NCBI GenBank assembly: GCA_023512835.1
Contig: CM042088.1
Span: 4,766,078-4,830,077 of the forward strand
DNA length: 64,000 nucleotides
Direction of reading: 5' to 3'
Source: Taxillus chinensis
Lineage: Eukaryota > Streptophyta > Magnoliopsida > Santalales > Loranthaceae
How positions within the stretch are numbered: the stretch's first letter is position 1; every line of letters starts with the position of its first letter. The translations under genes and the position numbers were made by a program. The notes under the pieces are model-generated. The model was not told the DNA's origin. It searched no databases and worked only from the letters and a program-made list of their open reading frames with translations. This document shows positions 10,891 through 22,019 of this stretch, piece after piece.

Positions 10891-12389
10891 TGATAACGTG
10901 CATTTTATGCCGTTATTCTAGTGTTTATTTAGGATGTTAAGAGCATGATTAGAGCCTTATTGCTTCATATATTGTATATATTTGCTCTAACCCCTAGGAA
11001 GATGCTAGTTGCAAATACATGCGTTTTTAAGTTGTTTTGGCAGATTTTGGACCTCACTTTTGACTAGGTAGATGGCCTCAAACAATTTGCGTGCAAGAAC
11101 AAAAGTTTCTTAGAATGATGTCCTCTACCTACCACAGAAATTTCAGAGCATTTGGAGCTGAACGTGAATTCACCCATTTCACGTGCAAGCCTATTTTTGC
11201 CTCTCAGGCCTCTACAGGATGCAAGGAAGCTTGGGGAGAAGTTTGAGCTGATTTGGAGGTGCACGTGAATTCACCATATCACGTGCAAATTGGCGTGCAG
11301 AGATATTTTTGGACCGATCCAATCGTTTTTCCATGCCGATCATTTGTTCCTGAAGGCCCATGTCCAAATTGTGGATGGAAGATAGAGTTTTTTAATGTTT
11401 CGAGTGTTACTTATCAAAACTACGTCGTTTTGATAGATGGGCTAGGTTACACACCTCAAGGCCCATCCAACCTCTATAAATACAGCATCCACGCCCTCTG
11501 CTAGCCATGCCTAACCCCCCTACACGTTTTAGAGAGAGAGAGAGGCTCCACGACTTGGAGGTGCTCCTTGACCTAGGAGAGCAGCCGTCGCAGCAGCCGT
11601 CGCGGATTTTGGAGCCTGGATTTGAAGCTTTGCTGTGCGCGTGATCAAGAAGAAGATGTTGAGCTTTTTTGCTTTGTGTTTGCTTGTAATCATGCGTGAG
11701 TAGTCTTTTAATCTAGGGGAGCAATGTAGCCCCCTTGTTGCTTTCTTGTGTTTATGAATATTGGGTTTGGATGATTGAGTTTTGCATGTTTTATGAATCT
11801 GTCCTTAATTCTATCTTTGGATGTACACCTTGATATTCTTAGCCCTAGTCCTGGGGCGGATTGAGATTCATAACTTATTTGTAATTGGTGTGATCATTAT
11901 CCTTTTGCAAGTATGATTTATTGGCTTTGCATGTTTGTGTGTTTAGATGACCATTCTGGCATACAACTCTTAAAAGGACCTCAATGACCATTTGTTGTCC
12001 TTGGCTTATGTTTAGCATGTTTTCAATCAGACAACCCTAATACCATGAACCAGTAGAGATAACATAGGGAGGTGAAATTGTGACCCTAGATGCTTTTAAT
12101 CCTTGATTCTCAATCCTAAAATCAGTTTACTTTCTTTGTTTATTCAGAAAACCACATAAAAATTAGATCTTTAGTTTAAAAAAGAAAACTTTTTGCCAAG
12201 ACATTTTATAGAACAAGAGTAATTGGGTGATTTGATTTGAGAACTAGGAAACTAGGCTAATCCTTGTGGGTTCGACCCCTTTCTTGCCGCTATTCTTTTA
12301 GTGCAAACTTAGGGAATTTATTATTTTGAAGAGGGATTTAACGACATTAGCTAGCTCTTTTAGAGAGGCTAAAAAAATCTTGTCTGTCA
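10891..12389 (+). repeat. 3' LTR of element A (1,499 bp)
   Basis: It starts TGATAACGTG and ends TCTGTCA. The last 544 bases match window bases 1-545. U3 contains the segment shared with Tekay-like LTRs (about 10976-11180), paired CACGTG words in AATTCACC/ACGTGAATTC contexts near 11165-11290, an ACGT-centred palindrome and a TATA box. Purine repeats (gagagagagag) and a CAGCCGTCG repeat follow near 11530-11600, in the likely R/U5. Confidence 0.93.
11413..11482 (+). promoter_or_regulatory. LTR promoter of element A: palindrome plus TATA box
   Basis: A 22 bp near-perfect palindrome with arms ATCAAAAC and GTTTTGAT around ACGT lies at 11413-11434. TCTATAAATA at 11473-11482 lies about 40 bp downstream. 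The spacing recurs in the other Athila LTRs here. An ACGT core suits bZIP factors, which is inference. Confidence 0.7.
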
Positions 12390-12394
12390 ACAGG

Positions 12395-14298
12395 TCGTCG
12401 TGAAACTACCCGGATCTTTAAGCTTGGGCGATAGCTTGTCTGCACCACCGCACTAATGTCATTTGTGAGAGCCACTATCTCACAATCAGTGTAGCTTCCC
12501 CTCTTGGACAGTAGATCCTTTAAAAATTTGACATATCCAGGCATCTGTTCCAAGGCTTCTATGAATGGGATGTTCACCTCCAGCTTTTTGAATACATCTA
12601 AGAATTTCTGGAACTGAGCATCTAATTTCTGTTTCCTCAGCCTTTGAGGATACGGCATAGGAGGTTTATACGGAACGGGAGAGCTAACTTCAGGCTGACG
12701 GATTATCGGTTGACTACTCCCAACCTTTTCTGTCTGGTCCTTACGCCGCCAAGCATCTCCTTCTTTAGCTTCCTCCTGGGCATCGTGTTCGACTCCTCCT
12801 TGGTTGGCTCGATTTTCTTCTCTCCAGCTGGTAGTTCTTTCCCACTTCGAAGCATTATAACTTTGCATTGCTCCCTTGGGTTGACCTCCGTATTGCTAGG
12901 AAAAGTGTTTGATGAAGATGGCCTAACCGCATTTGCTAGTTGGCCAATCTCATCGCTCTATATTCTTCATGGCAGCCCCAAGATCCTGGGGCAAGTGGTA
13001 AGGGACTCAATCCTCGTCTCCCCCTTACTCATTCTATCCGTTGCTTGCTTAGCAAATTGATAAAAGAAGTTCCGCATCTCTTCATCCTTTGCCTTCTCTT
13101 TGTCTTCCTCCTTCGTTGAGGCATCTTCTTGGAACCCAGGAGGAAGTTGCGCTGAGAATGTTCTCCATATTGTGTTGCTCCAATAGCAAAGACCTTACTC
13201 TGCCTTGGCCATAAGTAAGGCCGTTGTTGAAATTGGTGAGGTCCTCCTTGATTCCTGGAAGTTGTTGGGCGAGGAAGATTCTGGTACTTGGTTTGGATCT
13301 GAAATTGTCGCTGAAATCCTCCACCTCGATTCCCAACATATTGGGCTTCTTCGTATAGTGGGCTGCTGCAGCGTCTTCGAGAATCGCCTTTGGTTGTTCA
13401 GTTCTGCCCTCCATGCGAACAGCCATCACTGACATTTGCTCTGTCAGTAACTCCATCTTCCTTGTCAACTCATCGAATTGAGTTGAATTTGATGAATTTG
13501 ATACCGCAGCCACCGGCTTAGCTCTAGGGCGTCTGTCATTAGACCATTGGCAGTTGGGCAACGCCATTCTCTCTATAAGCTCTACTGCTCCAGAAGGTTC
13601 CATCATCATGAACGCTCCTCCAGCGGCTGCATCTATCATGCTCCTTGTATTTGCGTGCAGACCTGCATAAAAAGATTCGACTTGTAACCATTCTGGCCTG
13701 CCATGATTAGGACACCTCCTAACCAAGTCTTTGAATCGCTCCCAGGCCTCATATAGCGACTCATCACCGTGCTAGGTGAATTGATTTATTTGGCTCCTTA
13801 AATGAATAACTCTTGTTGGTGGAAAGTACTTGGAGAGAAACTTCTCCACCATTTGGTCCCATGTGTGTATGCTGCCAGCAGGTAGGGACTGGAACCAACC
13901 AAGAGCTCGGTCCTTCAGGGAAAATGGGAAGAGTCGCAGCTTAATGACGTCATCCGAGACTCCATTAATTTTGATGGTGTCGCAAATTTGCAAGAATCGC
14001 GCTAGATGGTTGTGTGGATCATCTAGTGCCGAGCCTCGAATGCATCTTGCCCAACCATTTGCAGTAGCGCAGGCTTCAGCTCGAAGTTGTTTGCTTGGAC
14101 CGGCACCCTTCTAATGCCTGAATACTCATCCGATAGTACAGGTCTAGCATAATCCATGAAGGTCCTTGGCTGATAACCTCCTTGGCCGTTGTGTCCCTGA
14201 TCTTCCCTTGCTCTGTTTTCAGCCATGATTTCTTCACACAAGGTATGTAAGCCTTCCAACTGCTGTTCAGCTGCAGCTAATACCCTCTGAGCTCTCAT
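12395..14298 (-). pseudogene. gag: gag of element B, frameshifted and interrupted by element A
   Basis: Minus-strand frames give, in order: RTFMDYARPVLSDEYSGIRRVPVQANNFELKPALLQM (14298-14023); ICDTIKINGVSDDVIKLRLFPFSLKDRALGWFQSLPAGSIHTWDQMVEKFLSKYFPPTRV (13993-13772); then VRRCPNHGRPEWLQVESFYAGLHANTRSMIDAAAGGAFM and the linker (13726-13082). The C-terminal YPQRLRKQKLDAQFQKFLDVFKKLEVNIPFIEALEQMPGY (about 12680-12540) is the counterpart of the linker end in element A. The frame runs to the A insertion point. Frame breaks lie near 14020, 13760 and 13070. It differs from A at many residues, so B is a separate Athila family. Confidence 0.9.
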
Positions 14299-14530
14299 TG
14301 CTCTCGCAATGTCCGTTCGATTTCGGGATCGTATGGTAATAACTCACCCCTGGTGTGACGCATACACAGAGGAATTTTCTCAAACACCTATGGTGCACCC
14401 CTGCAACGTAGCAAAAACAAAAAGATACCAGGTAACACCGTACTAGCAAAATTACAAGAAAATAAAATTCCAGATCACAAATAAACTTAAGCACCTAATA
14501 TCACTTAGTCCTAACAACGTTTGACTTGCC

Positions 14531-14548
14531 TCCCCGGCAACGGCGCCA
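14531..14548 (-). other. Primer-binding site, tRNA-Asp (element B)
   Basis: The minus strand reads TGGCGCCGTTGCCGGGGA, the exact tRNA-Asp primer complement, six bases inside the LTR end at 14555. Confidence 0.95.
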
Positions 14549-14554
14549 AAAACT

Positions 14555-15949
14555 TGACCCGTATAAATTGTGTCTATAGGTTTTGCAGCAAGTGCACTGG
14601 TCAAGTAATAAAATGGAGTATTAAGACTCCGGTTGTCGAACCCACAGGGAGGTAGCTAATGCTGGTAAGCAGCAAGCACTAAGCTAACAAGTTGTTTTTA
14701 TGTCTGGACAATTGATTTTTGTTGGACAAATAATGTGAACGAAAGGTGATTAAATCAGAAAGTTGGCAAGCTATTGGTATAGAAATTTCAGGTGATTAAG
14801 GATCTAGGGTCACAATGTTTACCACCCAATCGATTGTAATAGTCCTGGTTATGGCTTTTGTTCTTGATTTATGTTCTAGTTCACGTTCATGTTGATTATC
14901 TCCTACCTATCTTACATTTGGTCCATGCTAAGATAGATTTAAGGCTTTTATCCCATTTGGTCTATGTGAATAAAAGTGATCAAGGTAGATAAACAATCTA
15001 ATAGTTGCAGACTTGGTCCATCATGCAATATTAAATCTAATTCACTAGTGTTCCACCCTAGACAAGGGCTAAGATTACCTAATTATGCATAAACTAGGCA
15101 TTTCCATTCAAGCAGATGAATTAAACAAGAACTGAATTCTATTTTATTGAACAACCATAACCAAACCGACTACAATTTATTAGGGGCTACATTGCTCCCC
15201 TAGACTAACAAGACTACTCCATAATCATGACAAAAACAATAACAATCACAGGAAAGAACATGATTACAATACCAGGACAATAAAGGAAGACCCCAAGATG
15301 AACCAAGACTCCAACCTCCAAAGACTCCGGCGTCTGCTGCCCAAACTCACTCCTTGCCAAGGACAATCCGATCTTTTAGCAATGGCTATAGCTCTTTTCG
15401 GAACTCAGATCAGATTCTCCCACTCAATATGATTTACAATGCCTCCAAAGACCCCTATTTATAGGATTTAGTGGGCCAAATTAGGGTTACAAAAGGTGTG
15501 CCCTAAATATAAATGTGGTCGCAGCCAAAACGATGTCGTTTTGGTTAGTGACACTAATTGACGTTTTAGGCGAAATAAAACTCAAACTACAGCAAGTTTG
15601 ACCCAGTTCTTTAGAGGAAAATGATTAAAACAACAAAACACATCATTTGGAGCACAAAAATCCTTGCACGTGAGAAGGCTTTTCACGTGCACCTTGATTT
15701 TGCCTTCATTTTGCTTCCATCTTCTTCCTATAGCTTCCTTGTGAGTTGATGGAGTGATCTAGCCAAAGTGTGTGGGAAAAGGTTGCTCCTAAACCTGCCA
15801 AAAACACTCAAAAAGTACCACTATACACCAGACAGGGTCTTCCTAGGGGTTAGAGCAAATATGTGGAAAATATCATGCAAATAGGGACAAAACATATGCT
15901 AAAACACCCTATATAAGGTCTAGGATAACGGCATAAATGCACGTTATCA
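14555..15949 (-). repeat. 5' LTR of element B (1,395 bp)
   Basis: On the minus strand it starts TGATAACGTGCATTTATGCC at 15949 and ends GGGTCA at 14555. It shares the first ~20 bases and the CTCTAACCCCTAGGAAGA stretch with the LTRs of A and C but otherwise differs. It holds CACGTG words near 15670-15690, an ACGT palindrome and a TATA box. Confidence 0.88.
15454..15544 (-). promoter_or_regulatory. LTR promoter of element B
   Basis: The minus strand carries the palindrome CCAAAAC...GTTTTGG around ATGT at 15525-15544, and about 60 bases further CCTATAAATAGGGG at 15454-15467. This is the same order as in elements A and C. Confidence 0.65.
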
Positions 15950-16727
15950 GGTATGCATTAGAAAAATCAGTCTTATTTATGTGTTATGTGAGTAAAAAAA
16001 AAAGAGTGAATAATCCATCAAGGGAGAGGATAAAATGCAACCTTGTAAGGTTATTACTAAAAAAAAGAATTAGAATAAAAACCACATTGGCTTGATGTTC
16101 ATATGAGTAATTAGTTAGTTTGGTAGTCACATTGGCTGAGTTTTGTTTATTTGAGAGTGTTGAGCTCAACCCTTAGCTCATGATTTTGTTTTATCAGTTA
16201 TTAGAATAGAGTGTGAGTTTATTGAGTTTAGACTAGAGTGTGAGTTCAAATAAAGTAGAATAGAGGGTGTGTTTTCTTTGATGAGCACAATAGGGAACTC
16301 TCATAATTGCTTGGCAAGTACTTAATCAATAGCTGATGGCGAGTGTAGAGATAGAGTTTTCCATCCATTGTTCATTGATAGGTATTGGGCTTGAGAATTA
16401 TTATATTTGAGTGAGGCTGTTTATCCTTGGTAAGAACTTAAAGGGAAACTAGGTGCTATTTTATCATGGATTGCTTGCTCATATCTGAAATTTAAGTGGT
16501 GATATTGCATGGTTGTTGGACTAGGGATATGGACATGAATGAACTAAGTTATGACTCATTTTGATGCTTAAATTCCCATTTCATCATGATAGAGTTGCAT
16601 GCTTAGGAAACCATGATTCTCCTTGATTGTTATTTTATTTTTCTTCCGTTTGATTGAGTGTTTATTTTATTTTATTTTTCTTCCGTTTGATTGAGTGTTT
16701 ATTTTATTTTTGCATGCTTGTATGTTT

Positions 16728-16765
16728 TTGCTTGAGGACAAGCAGTGGTTCAAGTGTGGTGTATT
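16728..16765 (+). other. AGGA-loop hairpin and polypurine-tract region of element C
   Basis: TTGCTTG-AGGA-CAAGCAG (16728-16745) repeats the hairpin of element A with the last pair changed to a T-G wobble. The LTR starts 20 bases later. Confidence 0.6.
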
Positions 16766-18289
16766 TGATAACGTGCATTTTATGCCATTATTCTATTGTT
16801 TATTTAGGATGTTTAAGAGCATGATTAAAGCCTTATTGTTTCATATATCATATATATTTGCTCTAACCCCTAGGAAGATGCTATTTGCAAATACATGCAT
16901 TTTTAAGCTGTTTTGGCAGATTTTAGAGCTCACTTTTGACAGAGTAGATGGCCTCAAACAATTGGCATTCAAGAACAAAAGTTGCTTAGAATGATGTCCT
17001 CTACCTACCACAAAAATTTCAGAGCATTTGGAGATGCACGTGAATTCACCCATTTCACGTGCAAGCATATTTTTGCTTCTCAGGCCTCTACAGGATCCAA
17101 GGAAGCTTGGGGAGAAGTTTGAGCTGATTTGGAGTTGCACGTGAATTCACCATATCACGTGCAAATTGACGTGCAGAGATATTTTTGGACCGATCCTATC
17201 ATTTTTTCATGCTGATCATTTGTTACTGAAGGCCCATGTCCAAATTGTGGATGGAAGATGGAGATTTTAAAGTTTGGAGTGTCACTTATCAAAACTACGA
17301 CGTTTTGATAGATGGGCTAGGTTACACACCTCAAGGCCCATCCAACCTCTATAAATAGAGCCTCCACGCCCCATGCTATGTATCCTAGACCCCCCTACAC
17401 GTTTTTAGGGAGAGAGAGAGAGAGAGGCTTCACGGTTTGGAGGTTGCTCCTTGACCTAGGAGAGCAGCCGTCGCAGCCGTCGTAGCAGCCGTTGCGGATT
17501 TTGGAGCTTGGATTTGAAGATTTGTTGCACGCGTGGATTAGAAGAAGATGTTTAGCTTTACTGCTATGGTTTTGCTTGTAATCATGCGTGAGTAGTTCTT
17601 ATAATCTAGGGGAGCAATGTAGCCCCCTTGTTGTTTTGCTGTGTTTATGAATATTGGGTTTGGATGATTGAGTTTTGCATGTTTTATGAATCTGTTCTTA
17701 AATTCTATGTTTGGATGTACAACTTGGTATTCTTAGCCCTATAGCTGGGGCGGATTGAGATTCATAACTTATTTGTAATTGGTGTGATCATTATCCTTTT
17801 GCAAGTATGATTTATTGGCTTTGCATGTTTGTGTGTTTAGATGACCATTCTGGCATACAACTCTTAAAAGGACCCCAATGACCATTTGTTGTCCTTGGCT
17901 TATGTTTAGCATGTTTTCAATCAGACAACCCTAATACCATGAACCAGTAGAGATAACATGGGGAGGTGAAATTGTGACCCTAGATGTTTTTAATCCTTGA
18001 ATCTTAATCCTAAAATCAATTTGCTTTTCTTTGTTTATTCAGAAAACCAAATAAAAATTAGATCTTTAGTTATAAAAAGAATTCGTTTTTGCCAAGACAT
18101 TGTTTTAAGCAAGATTAATTTGGTGATTTGAATTAAAGCTAGATAACTTGGTAATCTCTGTGGGATCGACTCCTTTCTTATCGCTATTCTATTTAACATT
18201 AGTTAAGGGAATTAATATTTTGAGAAGGGATTTAAACGACAGTAGCTTAACCCTCACTTGGGTTTCGCTCACGAAATACCCGTTCGTCA
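16766..18289 (+). repeat. 3' LTR of element C (1,524 bp)
   Basis: It starts TGATAACGTG and ends CGTTCGTCA. It aligns along its length with the LTR of A but differs at many positions, most clearly in the last 60 bases. It keeps the shared U3 segment (about 16851-17060), CACGTG words, palindrome and TATA. Confidence 0.9.
17288..17357 (+). promoter_or_regulatory. LTR promoter of element C
   Basis: A palindrome with arms ATCAAAAC and GTTTTGAT lies at 17288-17309 and TATAAATA at 17350-17357, the same spacing as in element A. Confidence 0.68.
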
Positions 18290-18360
18290 ACCCTCCCTAC
18301 AGTATTCCAAACCACATGGAATCAATTAACCACCCCTCACTAGCCTAGGTCCACTAGACC

Positions 18361-18374
18361 ATGCTTTGATACCA
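18361..18374 (-). other. Primer-binding site, tRNA-iMet type (element E)
   Basis: The minus strand reads TGGTATCAAAGCAT, one base from the iMet complement TGGTATCAGAGCAT, three bases from the LTR. Confidence 0.85.
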
Positions 18375-18377
18375 ACT

Positions 18378-20053
18378 TGTCATGCCCCTAAATTCCAGGG
18401 AACCTAGAACCAGGAACTTGACTTCCCCTTGCCCGCACCCAAAAGGTCAAGGGGTTGGTGACTAGCACCAATAGAGACTACACTATGGGTGTTGTCTCAT
18501 ATATGAAACCCTGTACAATCATAATCCTATACTTTCCCATACATTATCATGCATACAATACATGGATCCATGTCCGGGATACAAGACATAATCAGTATAG
18601 CATACAATATTGTCTCATACATCAGAGTAGTGGGCACGTCCCTCCTAAAAGAAAGTCCTCTACTAGTCTCAGGTCACACCTGAAAAGAGTAAACAATAAG
18701 TAGGAGTGAGCTACAAGCTCGGTAGGTGACCCCAAAACGTTACATCATACAACACATATAAGTCTATACTATATGCTCAATGTACCCGTGCATCATATAG
18801 TGTACACAATCATCAGGACTCAGCCTGCAAACAAACATTAGAACCCAACCTGTCCATACAGGACAGCTTGTCTATGATCCTCAACAGGATCCCAGCTTAG
18901 GGCACTCAGCCCCAGCTCCGCGAGCTCAATGGCTTAACTCAGGCCTGCCTATCATTATGAGCTCAACGGCTCATCCCTGGCCTTAGCTTGTCACCATGAG
19001 CTCAACCACATAGCACAACTCCGTGCATCACGGTGAGAATACAAACAAGTTATAGAGCCTAAGGCCTAAATCCTCAAACCAACACACCAACACCAGTATG
19101 GCATTAAGGTTTATAACACTCCCTTTATAACTGAGGCTAGTCTTCACCAATCGATCCTCAAGTCTTGACCAAGAGAGAGGATCTTTGTAGAAGTTGTTTT
19201 CTTGTAATAAAAAGTCCCGACATTGACTCCCCATATCATAACTAACATAATATGATTTTTGGGGATTTTTCTGAGAGGTCTAAGCTAGGTGCGCAAATGG
19301 TCACCTCGGACCAAAACTGGAATTTTTCGGGATTTTGCACTAATTCCCATTTTTCACATTTTGAAGGAATGAGAATTTAATTTTCTAGTATTTTTCTTTG
19401 AATCCAAATGGGGAGTATTTCGTTATTTACATTATTACTTAAGTATATTACTTAAATTGTCGAGAGGCATAATGGTTTACAATGTAAATAGTCCAATCTA
19501 GTGAAACTGGAACTGCACTAGAACTGCACTGCCTAACTGCTCCAGACACTCTGCTCGAAACCCTAGCTCGAGACACCTGCTCGAGATACACTGCTCGAAA
19601 CTGCCTGCTCGAGATTGCTCGAAACACCTGCTCGATGCTATATTCTGCTCGACGCTCCCTACTTGAAGCCTTTACTCAATGCTATAGTGTCGAGTAGTGT
19701 CAAACAGAACCCCAGTTGCGATCTGGCGATTGCATTCTTCTTGGTTTCATCTCGAAACCCAGTTATACCCGTTAAATCCTCCTTTCCAAGCATCAATTCA
19801 ACCCTAAAATGGGTTTCTAACATCCTTTAGCCACATTAGGCCACTAAACAGCTTAAACAATCAAGGTTTCATGCTCAATTTCCATTCTCCCTAATTGTCT
19901 AGGGTTCATCACAATTTTTCATGAATTCATCAAATCCTTACATGTCAATCTAACAAAACAGCAAGGAAGGAGTGGATAATCAAGAGAACACCTACTTGGA
20001 ATGATTCTTGAGGATTGAACAAGCTCAAAACGCCCCAAAGCGAAGGCTCCAAG

Positions 20054-20095
<42 letters not shown>

Positions 20096-20482
20096 AGCTC
20101 TCCAACGCACAACAATGAAACGTAACATGGATGCACTTACTTTCCTCCTATTTATATTTTTGTATTTTCTTTCATTAATAAATTCAAAAATATTAATTGA
20201 CCTCCCAGGGTCATGAACTCCAAATTGAGCCCAAGTATAGCCAAAATGCTCAAAATGACGAGCACATTACTATCCAGATATTTTCTAACCCAATTGACTG
20301 CTCAAACGCAAGGTCAACCAATAAACCTCAAGAAAGTCAACAATCAAGCCACTCGGGGCTCTGACCCAGAATTGTGTCCAATTACAGTTAAAATGCTCAC
20401 ATTGACGAACACAATATTGTCTAGATGTTTTCAGCAACAGATAAAGATTATCTCTCAAGCCTACCCAAATACGGGTCTTTCT
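18378..20482 (-). repeat. 5' LTR of element E (about 2.1 kb)
   Basis: It begins TGTCATGCCCC on the plus strand. It aligns in blocks with the solo LTR at 23273-25543, through GGTCAAGGGGTTGGTGACTAGC, GAGTAGTGGGC and the final CTACCCAAATACGGGTCTTT near 20460-20480. The right end is approximate because the terminal CA is not preserved. A variable CTGCTCGA-rich stretch lies at 19545-19690 and a CT run at 20056-20094. Confidence 0.78.
20056..20094. repeat. CT microsatellite in the E LTR
   Basis: An uninterrupted TC dinucleotide run of 39 bases. CT runs recur in the LTRs of D and, shorter, in the solo LTR L1. Confidence 0.97.
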
Positions 20483-20502
20483 AAGATAACCCTAATTTTC
20501 TC

Positions 20503-20510
20503 TATTTAAA
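20503..20510 (+). promoter_or_regulatory. TATA-like box of the K LTR
   Basis: TATTTAAA within TTCTCTATTTAAACCC, followed by a C/A-rich transcribed-leader-like sequence. The placement is consistent with an LTR promoter; the evidence is sequence only. Confidence 0.45.
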
Positions 20511-21917
20511 CCCATCAAACCCATAAACCAAGGGGGGCTCTCTTGCGACTGAAAAACCTTACCACCATACCACAATCCCTCAATATATCTTCTCCAAAGA
20601 GAGTCCTCCGATCGGGAAATGCATTACCGGCTACCGCCGTTTCACCCTCCAACCTACTTGATCCTCTTTGCAATCACGGTAGCCTCTCAAGCACTAGTCC
20701 ATGGCGCCGATGATCCCAACCATGGAGCACACCACCCCGATGATGTTGCCACGGTGCCGACCGCCTCAATCGCGTGGTGCACCCTTACCTCCCGGCCGAC
20801 GACTATAGCAACCAAGGCTCGCCTTTGCCTTCCCGACGACGCCCCTATCACACCCACTTATTGCATATCCAATCGTCATTGATTACTCTACTCTCCATAG
20901 TGCCACCATCTTAACCCGATGCCAGGTAGATCCAGTTAGAGCCGACCCATCATCTTTTGTGTCTCCGGCCACGGCCCATGCTTTGTTGACCTCAAATCCA
21001 ATGCCATGATTGTACCCAAGTTCCTGTTTCCCTCCAGTGCGCGGTGGACCAAGAGACCTCTGACAAAGGCGAATTGGTCTATAAAGTGAAGAAAGACAAC
21101 CCCTTTTTTGTGTATCACTTGGCAAAATATACGCTATAAACAAAATACATTGGTTATACTCTCTACCTGTACTCTTTGTTATCATCATTTCTTTTGTATC
21201 TTTTAGGTTTCTCTACTTATAGTATTTGTTTGGTTTCTTTGGCTTATTTTTGTTCGTTTGTTCCATTTATTCATTATCAAAATGCGTTTTTACATTGCAT
21301 ATATTCCGTTTTCCCCAATCATTCGTTTTTATCATAATAAATCTTGGTTTTTTATACATTCTGGTCTATGCATTTCGTGAAATCTTCTCCTAACCGGTTC
21401 CATTTTTGGGAATAGTTTTAACGCCTGTTATTGGTTTTTGAGTTTTATGATGTTTTTGGATAATATTTGATTTTTGTCTTTGGGTCTATGCGTGGTATTC
21501 ACCTTGGGAGTTATGGGCCATTTTTTGCTTACTGCCTGTATCATTTTATAATTTTGTTTGCAAGGTTGTATTCATCTTGGAAATAATTTATAGTTTTAAC
21601 CCACCCCACTTTGTATGCTTCTTATTTCGTTGTTCTGATATGCCATGCTCTTAAACATTATTGGATGATCTGTTTTGATGACCATGATATGGTGTGACTC
21701 TTCTAACATTTATTTTGTAGGTTTTACTTTGACTTTCTCTCTTTCACTATTAAAGCAAACAATTAAAATAAATTAGAAATCTTCTCTTCTTAAGATAGGT
21801 ACCGAAAGGGCACTGTGGGGGTGTTAATCCTTCCTCACACGTAATAAACTCCCGAGCCCAGCTCTAGCGACCTAGATCATTTTTTTAGGTGACCAATTGC
21901 ACCCTAAAAACAGTTTG

Positions 21918-21935
21918 TGGCAACTTCGTGTCATT
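21918..21935 (+). other. Candidate primer-binding site of element K
   Basis: TGGCAACTTCGTGTCA lies 50-60 bases after the conserved LTR end block. It resembles the TGGCGACTCC-type primer site of plant Tat/Ogre elements with several changes. Confidence 0.4.
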
Positions 21936-22019
21936 TTATCACCATTTGGGTGAAGGGTGGGGGAACCTACACTTAGAAAGCGGGTTTTCCCTCGGAAAAA
22001 ATCCGGTGATGACATGTAC

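Larger units (their letters stand above)
1..12389 (+). mobile_element. Athila-type Ty3/gypsy element A, 5' LTR cut by window edge
   Basis: The order is LTR end, tRNA-Asp primer site, gag, protease, RT, RNase H, integrase, a post-pol frame, a long 3' noncoding stretch and a 3' LTR. That order, the primer site and the gag motif LRLFPFSLKDRALGWF fit the Athila lineage. Bases 1-545 repeat at 11846-12389 with about five differences, so the insertion looks young. The coding frames are nevertheless broken many times. The 3' flank (acagg, 12390-12394) is the expected 5 bp target duplication; its partner lies left of the window. The right flank is the gag of element B in antisense, so A inserted into B. 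Confidence 0.93.
12390..15949 (-). mobile_element. Athila-type element B, 5' end only in window (minus strand)
   Basis: On the minus strand the order from 15949 leftward is LTR, tRNA-Asp primer site, gag. Gag is cut at 12390-12394 by element A; the rest of B lies beyond A, left of the window. The right end (ACGTTATCA, 15941-15949) abuts sequence belonging to element C, so B inserted into C. Confidence 0.9.
15950..18289 (+). mobile_element. Athila-type element C, 3' end only in window
   Basis: 15951-16765 matches the 3' noncoding region of element A (from about 10067) and runs into a 3' LTR of the same family. The left part is beyond element B, outside the window. A tandem repeat of TTTATTTTATTTTTCTTCCGTTTGATTGAG near 16640-16710 is absent from A. 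The 3' flank accct (18290-18294) is the likely target duplication within element E. Confidence 0.88.
18290..20482 (-). mobile_element. Chromovirus-like element E: leader, primer site and 5' LTR (minus strand)
   Basis: Only about 90 bases of internal leader (18290-18377) survive between the end of element C and the E LTR. The primer site fixes the orientation as minus. The LTR end TGTCATGCCCC (plus strand) resembles the LTR ends of element D, so a Tekay-like chromovirus is the likely source. No coding region is in view. Confidence 0.75.

Noticed and set aside
20619..20882. An 87-codon frame with a hydrophobic start that looks like a secreted plant protein
   Set aside because: It lies just after a TATA-like box in the K LTR, has no family motif, and its composition fits a transcribed LTR leader. 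I treat it as chance.
21918..21935. A tRNA gene fragment near the K primer-site candidate
   Set aside because: Only the short primer-like word is present; no cloverleaf or A/B boxes.
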